A stretch of DNA of 64,000 nucleotides, taken from contig JAULJL010000015.1 of NCBI GenBank assembly GCA_030761205.1, positions 7,321,501 through 7,385,500 on the forward strand, in the 5' to 3' direction. Shown piece by piece: positions 57,567-64,000 of the stretch. The notes below the pieces were generated by a model. The model saw nothing but the letters and a program-made list of their open reading frames with translations, was not told the DNA's origin and did not search any database. A program made the translations under genes and the position numbers. Source of the stretch: Fremontodendron californicum. Lineage: Eukaryota; Streptophyta; Magnoliopsida; Malvales; Malvaceae. Numbering within the stretch: the first letter of the stretch is position 1; each line of letters begins with the position of its first letter.

Positions 57567-60500
57567 ATGGAGAGTGGGAAGAGAACAGAAGCAGGGCCAT
57601 CAGCAGGTGTTAGTGAGGAGAAGCAAGAGAGGGAACAAAGGGAAATGGGTGAGAAACCATTAGCTGTTGAAGTTTTTGATGATCATGAAGAAGATGATGA
57701 TAAGGAAGATGGAGCTTTGGCTGGTTTTGTTCCTGGTCCTCTTGTTTCTCTCAAGGAACAGATTGAGAAAGACAAGGTCGTTTTTCTTTCTATTTTTACA
57801 ACAAAAAAAAGTTTGGTTCTTTTCATTTCTGACTTTTTTTTTTTGGAATTTTTAAGTTAAACTCTTTTCTTGGCCTTGAATTCCTTGATGGGTTCTTTCA
57901 AACTCCTCGAAAAATTTTGATTTTTCATTTCTTTCTCCCATCCCATTACGGTGCTGTTTGGTTGGAAGGAAAAGTAGGAAAAAATATATACTACATGCTA
58001 ATTACACAATTCTTTCTGAACCTAATGTAGTTTATAGGTTTAGTTATGTATCCTTGCTCTAACATGCGACTTGGTTCTTGTGATCTGTGTTTGTTACATC
58101 CTTTAGTCCAGCAAAGTTCATTTACTGGATGTTTTTCTATTGTTGCTTCCTTGATTCTGGGTTTTATATTTAATGGTTGAAATGTTGATCTTCTCTACTG
58201 ACAATTGGGAAAATTTAAGCTTTGTAGTATTTCTACAATACTTATCTTGTTTATGTTTTTTATTTTTATTTCCTTTGGTTTACAGTATCTAGATTTTTAG
58301 TTCAATCTGTTTTCATGTACTGGTATCATTTTTAACCTTCCTTCAACAATGCATTATCAAAGTTTCATGACCTTTCCTGACGGCTTTAGTTGACTCTAGT
58401 GCCTCTTGAAGGTTTATTTCTGTACTTCCATGCTAATGAAACATATGGCTTCTCCTTGATTGATAGCTATCTATTTGGGGGCTCTAATTCCTATGTTACT
58501 CGGACTTGAGTGTGAGTGTCAGACACGGGTATGTGTCCGATACGGGTATGTTTGATTTATTCTATGTTTTTCCATGTATTTGAGGATCCTTGGGAATCAT
58601 ATCCCAATACCCATGTCTGGATATGTGTCGGACACGGGTATTTAAAAAAAAAATAAAGAGTTGGAGCAACATACCTCAATTCATTTTGGCACTTAATTAT
58701 GCTCTTGCAGGATGATGACAGCTTAAGGAGATGGAAGGAGAAGCTTCTTGGTTGTGTTGAAGGAGACCTAAATGGTATCTCTTAAGTGCCTTATACATGT
58801 TCTCTGCTTTTATGCAATCATCTCAAGTTATTATCTTGTAACCCGCACTTTTTTTTTTTTTTTTTTTTTCAAGTTAAATTTATGTTAATTTTTTTTATTT
58901 TCTGATTTGCTAGGCCAAATGGAACCTGAAGTCAAATTCCATTCCATAGGAATTATTTCTAATGACCTTGGGGAAGTTAATTATCCCTTGCCAATGGATA
59001 CGAATCTTAATGATCTTGTCCTGTTTACTCTCAAGGAAGGATCTCGATATCAGCTTAAGTTAACATTCAGTGTTCTGCACAACATTGTTTCCGGCTTAAC
59101 CTACTCCTACTCAGTGTGGAAGTCGGGACTTCAAGGTGAAGAATCTTCTCTTTTCCGTTTCCATTTAAGGTGCAGTAATTATGTTCCTAACATGGTAACT
59201 GAGGCTGGCATTGTATAAACCTGTCTGCATGGCATAAATTTGATAGGGGAGTTCGGATTAGCGGGTGGTTGATTTCGATTACTGGCGAGGAATACGCATG
59301 TTGTAGTCTGCAAGTGTTTTTCCTTCAACAGAAGCAATAAAAAATCCAAAGTTCTTGATATGTTTACTAGCAGGCATAGGCTCTTCTGATTTTGCTTTTC
59401 ATTGTAGGTCAAGTTGGGAAGCTTTAATGTGATACTGCTTAAATAGCTATTACGCATTTATTTATTCGTTATCTTATATTATCTAGATTATTAGCCTGTG
59501 GCTTCTCATAATCTCTAATAAATCGTGCTTTTATTATTTCATAATAACTGTAGGTTTAGCGAGTAAGGGTTTTTATTTTGATTTATTGTTTTCTTGTCAG
59601 TTGATCAAAACAAAGGAATGCTGGGTACTTTTGCTCCTCAGCGAGAACCATATGTGCACATTTTTGATGAAGAGACTACACCATCTGGGGTGCTAGCGAG
59701 GGGAATTTACTCTGCAAATCTTAAGGTATGTATGTATGTATGCATGCACCCTGAAATTAATGATTAACTGCACGTATAAAGCAAGATTATGATGTTTAGC
59801 AACACATTTCATATTCTTGACATGTTTTGTATCATACCGATTGACAGTTACCTTAGTCGAATTATGTGTAACATCGATATTTTATCCTCTTGAGTCTTGA
59901 TTAAAAAGAGAGTGTAAGGTTATTTAAAATCTAGATTGGATGTAGACGGAAAAAGTTCATCTTGGTGACAAGTTTGACTTACTGTTTTTGAGCTGGATTA
60001 TGATCATTTTAGATATGGGATGAATTAACAAGGTTCAATGTCTGGGTTTCCCTTATTTAAATCCAACTTCCTTATCCCTAAACACCATCCCTTCTCGGCT
60101 CCTCCATCGTCCTTACTCCAATCCTTCCTTTTGTTGTTAAATTAGACATATTGATACTTACATAACTTCACACAGAGTTTAATGACACAATTTCATGAAC
60201 CTAACATGGGGGAAATAAATTATGTTGCTCCAAGCTAATATTATCTTTTACGTTGACAATACATGTCAAAAGTGAAGCCAGTATCAGTAACAAACAACAT
60301 CAAGGAATTCGTGATACTCTTTTTTTTTTTTTTTTTTATTCGGTTGAATCTTGGTAGCTAATATTTTTTTTGAAGGTTCCTATTCAGGCCATGTAATTTC
60401 TTGTCTTTGTCTTTGAAATCAGCTATGTTACACGGACTCGAGTGTTAGTGTCGGATACGGGTATATGTTCGACACGAGTATATTCTATTTTTTCCAATTT

Positions 60501-60817
60501 TTTTCATGTATTTAGAAAGTTTTTGAAAGGTTTCAAAAAAATGAAAGAGTCAGAGCAACATAGGAAATCAGTGATTTCTGATTTCCCTTTTTATTACTGC
60601 TGTTAGGAGGGGTTTGTTGAATTTTCTTTCTGTAACTTGTAGGAACTTATATGTACCCTTTTCTAAGTATCAAATAATTAGTATTTGATTAAATCATCTG
60701 AAAGTATAGTTTTGCATTTTACTTTTCACGCTTTGCAATTCTGTGCAGTTTGAAGATGATGACAGAAGATGTCACATGGAACTCAAATACTCCTTGGAGA
60801 TAAAGAAGAGCTGCTAG
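57567..60817 (+). CDS. GDI1: Rho GDP-dissociation inhibitor (RhoGDI)
   Basis: Cytosolic regulator that binds the prenyl group of GDP-bound ROP/RAC GTPases and takes them off the membrane. In Arabidopsis the family (SCN1/RhoGDI1) restricts root hair initiation to one site. Exons: 57567-57776, 58711-58774, 58914-59135, 59601-59725, 60749-60817; all GT-AG and in phase, 229 aa. The acidic, flexible N-terminus (HEEDDDKEDG) is typical of plant RhoGDIs. GPLVSLKEQIEKDKDDDSLRRWKEKLLG forms the regulatory arm. The immunoglobulin-like sandwich follows: VKFHSIGIISND, LTFSVLHNIVSGLTYSYSVWKSGL, KGMLGTFAPQREPYVHIFDEETTPSGVLARGIYSA, and the end MELKYSLEIKKSC. Introns 1 and 4 each carry a CTATGTT-type MITE. 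Confidence 0.96.
58491..58674. mobile_element. CTATGTT-type MITE, copy E, in RhoGDI intron 1
   Basis: 184 bp from CTATGTTACTCGGACTTG to GTTGGAGCAACATA. It ends only about 35 bp before the acceptor of exon 2. Same orientation as copies C and F. Confidence 0.8.
60423..60563. mobile_element. CTATGTT-type MITE, copy F, shortened, in RhoGDI intron 4
   Basis: 141 bp from CTATGTTACACGGACTCG to CAGAGCAACATAG. It lacks about 45 bp of the interior (the GGTATGGGGATATGAT-like part), so it is an internal deletion. Confidence 0.78.
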
Positions 60818-61315
60818 CCAAGTTTTCACAGAGTTTTGTTTCTTGTTTTCTCCCTATTCTTTTTTCTGTTTTATGAACTTCATACATGCTTGTGGGAGTT
60901 ATCAATTGGACTATATTTGCAGGTAGAGTTAAAAACTTTTATTGTTTTTTGTGTGCCTTGCATGCCTCCTAGCAATTATTCTAAAATACTCAAGTACTCC
61001 CAGCAATTTCCCTTGCATGCCTCTTCTTGGTAAGAGCAATCAAACTGAAAATTGCAGTGCTAGCAGTCTTTCTTTTTAGGCTAAACCTACGGATGGCTGG
61101 CTTGCATAATAGGGTTGGGCTCTTGTCTATTATTTTTCTATTTTTTACTTTTTAATACATTTATCATCACTATTCGCATGTATAGGATCCACTTGTGAAT
61201 TGTTAAAATCAGCTGATTAAAATTATATTGAAAATCAATGGATAGAAAAGTAACGAAAGGGAGTCGGACCCTGCAGAATATAGTGAGTGAAGTTGGTTTG
61301 AAGAACAGACTGCAT
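60818..61315 (+). other. RhoGDI 3' untranslated region and flank
   Basis: T-rich, GC-moderate DNA after the stop codon; the transcript probably ends before about 61170. No other gene seen. Confidence 0.45.
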
Positions 61316-61479
61316 TAGGGATTTAAATTTCGGTCGTGTCGCATTTATCGTGATTGCGAACGAAATTAATGTTACCACGATCAATTGCGATAAATATCGG
61401 TCGTGAATATCGACGGCGGAAGAAGTCAAAACCGTTAAATAGAAGCCGTAGCGTCGCATTGTTAACATTTAAATCCTTG
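61316..61479. mobile_element. Small hAT-like MITE
   Basis: 164 bp with ends TAGGGATTTAAAT and ATTTAAATCCTTG (inverted, 11 of 13 matching). Flanked by GACTGCAT (61308-61315) and GACTGCAC (61480-61487), an 8-bp duplication with one change. The interior has unusually many CG dinucleotides for this region (CGGTCGTGTCGC, ATATCGACGGCGG). Confidence 0.75.
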
Positions 61480-61800
61480 GACTGCACACTGACCTTGAGA
61501 TGGAGCAGCCTGGAAAAGAGCAGCCTAACTAGCAAACATGCTAAAAGGAACAAAACCAACAAAATCTGGCCATTCCACTGCTAAAACTTTAACTAGTGAA
61601 GTGTAAAACCTATAAACATAATAGTAAAACAAAGGGAAGTTTTGGACATGGAATGGAAGGGGTTGTTCCAGGCTTTCACTTTGAATTTCAAGAGAATTAT
61701 TAGAATAATGTAATTGCAGTTTTATTTTATCAAATCAAACTCAGATCAAGCCATTTAAATATTATTTTTTTGTTTGATTATCATCAGAACTCAAATTATC

Positions 61801-63797
61801 CATTTTTTTTAATCTTAATATAGCTGTTTTTTTTTATTTGTCGAAATACCGTTGTTTTCAAATTATTTTTCAAAATTCGCTTTTCTTTAACTAGTTGAAA
61901 AATTGTCATAGGTCATGACAATTTCTTAACGGTAAATTTTATTTAAATTAAGTTGAAAAATCGGCATGAGTCATGATGATTTTCAACTAAAACTTAAAAA
62001 AAAATTGATTTTTTACACTGAAAATCACCACCCATGGTGGCGATTTTCCAAGGTGAAATTTCAACTTTTTTTTTTTATTCTTTTAATTTTATTAAATAAT
62101 AAATTTTAAATAAATTTTAAATAATTTATAATTTAAGAAAATAAATAATTAATAATTAATAATTTTTATTCTATGGTGGTAGAGGTGTCTATGGGCCGGG
62201 CAAGACCCATGTATGGTATCAATACCATATTTGCTTGTCCAAGCCTGGCCCGACCCAAAATATGGGCATCAAATTTTGTCCAAGCTCCCTCATATTTGTA
62301 AATAGATAATCCAAACCCGTTTAAGCCCGTCTATATTATTTTTTTCTATTTTTTTTTAAAATATATTTTTATTATTTAATCTTTAATAGTTTTATATATA
62401 TATATATATATTTTATTAAGTTGTTAAACATAGACAACTTAACATATTTTTTATGTTTACACTATAATATTATATATATATATATATATTTATTTTTTAT
62501 ATAACATAAATTACATAATATATATAAATATATATAAATATAAATAATATATTATTTAATTAGAAAACGAGTCAGGCTGGACTAGGGCCTTGAATGTTGG
62601 AGCCAAGGCCCGGCCCATATTTTAAACGGACCTAATATTTTTGTCCAAGCCCATTTTTCGAGCCTAATATTTTTGTCCAAGCCCTCCCAAATATGGGCGC
62701 TCGGCCCTTGGACAGGTCTACATGGTGGTAAGTCCAATCCGGTAAACCCGGATCGTATTTATATAATTTTTAAATTTGTTATTATTTATATTTTACAATT
62801 ATAAATTATATAATTTTTATTTTTGGGCAAAATAAATAAATTTTAAATAAAAATTATATAATTTATAATTTTAAAAAATAAAAAATAAAAATAAAAAATA
62901 TATATAATTTTTATTCCATGGTGGTAAACCCGACCCGATAAACCCGGATCGTATTTATATAATTTTTAAAATTTGTTATTATTAAAAGTTTTTTATTTAA
63001 AATTTAAAATTTAAAATTTATTAAATTTTTATTTTTTTAAATTAAAAATTATATAATTTTTATTTTGGAGCTTGAGAAAAAGAAATAAAAAAATTTTGGG
63101 CCTCAGCACGACCCGATAAACCATGATGATTTTTCTTGATCATTTATAAAAAAAATCATATTTTAAGAAGGAAATAAATTTATCATTTATAAAAATTCAT
63201 ATTTTACCGAGCCGGACTGAGACCCAATTTTGTTTTTTTTTTTTATTTCCTTTGCCCAAACTTGAAAATAAGAATTATATAATTTATAATTTAAAAAAAT
63301 TAAAAATTAATAAATTGTATATTTTAAATATTAACAAATTTAAAAATTATATAAATATAATCCGGATTTACCGGACAGGACTTACCACCACGGGATAAAA
63401 ATTATTAAATCTTTATTTTTTAAAATTATAAATTATGTAATTTTCATTTAAATTTTATTATTTAATAAAATTAAAAGAATAAAAAAAAAGGTGAAAAATT
63501 CACCTTGAGAAATCGCCACCGTGGGTGGTGATTTCCTTGTGAAGAATTCTCCTGAGAAATCGCCACCCACGTAAAAAATCAATTTTTTAAAAAAAATTTA
63601 GTTGAAAAATCGCCATGACCCATAACGATTTCCCAACTTAGTTTTTTAAAAAAAATAAAATTTACTGTTGAAAAATCGTCATGGCCCATGAAAATTTCCC
63701 AACTGGTTAAAAAAAAAGGATTTTGAAAAATAATTTAGAAACAATGGTATTTTGATAATTAAATTTTTTTTAGCTATATTAAGATAAAATAAAAAAT
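61801..63797. mobile_element. Foldback / long-TIR Mutator-like non-autonomous element
   Basis: Flanked by a perfect 11-bp direct repeat CTCAAATTATC (61790-61800, 63798-63808). The arms are inverted copies of each other over roughly 500 bp once the nested insertion is removed. Landmarks in both arms are ATCTTAATATAGCT at the tip, then AAATTATTTTTCAAAAT, several units of the type GTTGAAAAATCG(C)CATG, then CACCCA(C/T)GGTGGCGATTT, then TTCTTTTAATTTTATTAAAT. Inner GGTAAACCCGGATCGTATTT blocks appear at 62746 and 62938 and inverted at 63355. A 9-11-bp duplication and long arms fit the Mutator superfamily. No transposase was found. Confidence 0.8.
62180..62720. mobile_element. GGGCCGGG-type hAT-like element nested in the foldback element
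   Basis: 541 bp. Ends TAGAGGTGTCTATGGGCCGG and CGGCCCTTGGACAGGTCTA; flanked by TATGGTGG (62172-62179) and CATGGTGG (62721-62728), 7 of 8 matching. The interior has AAGCCC/GGGCTT-rich flanks and (TA)n tracts. It interrupts the left arm of the foldback element, so it is younger. Confidence 0.8.
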
Positions 63798-63808
63798 CTC
63801 AAATTATC

Positions 63809-64000
63809 ATTGAAATTAAGAATAATATATTAGCTAATTACTAATTAAATATCAGTTAAAATTTATAACATGACAATAGAAGGCAATGTGGAACATTTTC
63901 ATAATTAACCATTGGTCTAATGAGTCAAAAAAAAAAAAAAATTAAGAACTTTTCATACATAATCCCAAAATTGTTAGTGTTCATGTGCCAAAATCGTTAG
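63809..64000. other. AT-rich flank at the window end
   Basis: No feature recognised. Confidence 0.5.

Overview
The window is plant nuclear DNA. It holds multi-exon genes with GT-AG introns, AT-rich intergenic DNA, Ty1/Copia, Ty3/Gypsy and LINE remnants, and many MITE-like elements. The gene set (phytochelatin synthase, long-chain fatty alcohol oxidase, ADP-forming succinate-CoA ligase beta, NPGR2, RhoGDI) fits a eudicot; the species cannot be fixed by reading alone. All genes appear nuclear, although one product is mitochondrial.

Layout. 1-2160: 3' part of a gag-only Copia-type LTR retrotransposon with a complete 3' LTR. 2669-7730 (+): phytochelatin synthase, 8 exons, with a hairpin-rich insertion in its last intron. 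7731-12600: AT-rich DNA with several decayed repeats. 12886-16503 (+): long-chain fatty alcohol oxidase, 3 exons. 17047-21438 (-): mitochondrial succinate-CoA ligase beta subunit, 12 exons, convergent with the oxidase; one intron carries a three-level nest of DNA transposons. 21439-26749: mostly non-coding, with a possible minus-strand non-coding transcript. 26750-27220 (-): a small single-exon gene resembling EDA6-type proteins. 28355-33465 (-): a broken L1-type LINE. 36239-44275: a rearranged, dead Athila-type Ty3/Gypsy composite containing an inverted duplication of its integrase region. 44276-49740: repeat-rich intergenic DNA. 50821-55793 (+): NPGR2-type TPR protein, 5 exons. 57567-60817 (+): Rho GDP-dissociation inhibitor, 5 exons. 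61316-63808: two DNA elements, one a foldback element with an 11-bp target duplication and a second element nested inside.

The five main genes were reassembled exon by exon. In each case all splice phases agree and the protein length matches its family (505, 752, 421, 734 and 229 aa). They belong to unrelated pathways (metal detoxification, fatty-alcohol oxidation, TCA cycle, calmodulin-linked TPR function, ROP GTPase control), so there is no operon-like logic. The most distinctive content is the transposon biology: a gag-only retroelement with a long open reading frame; a MITE family (ends CTATGTTGCTCCGACTC-like) with six copies, five of them in introns; several hAT-like elements whose target duplications can still be read; and the nested insertions. 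I found no convincing new biochemical system. The best candidates for something undescribed are the gag-only element, the five-hairpin intron element and the inverted Athila composite.
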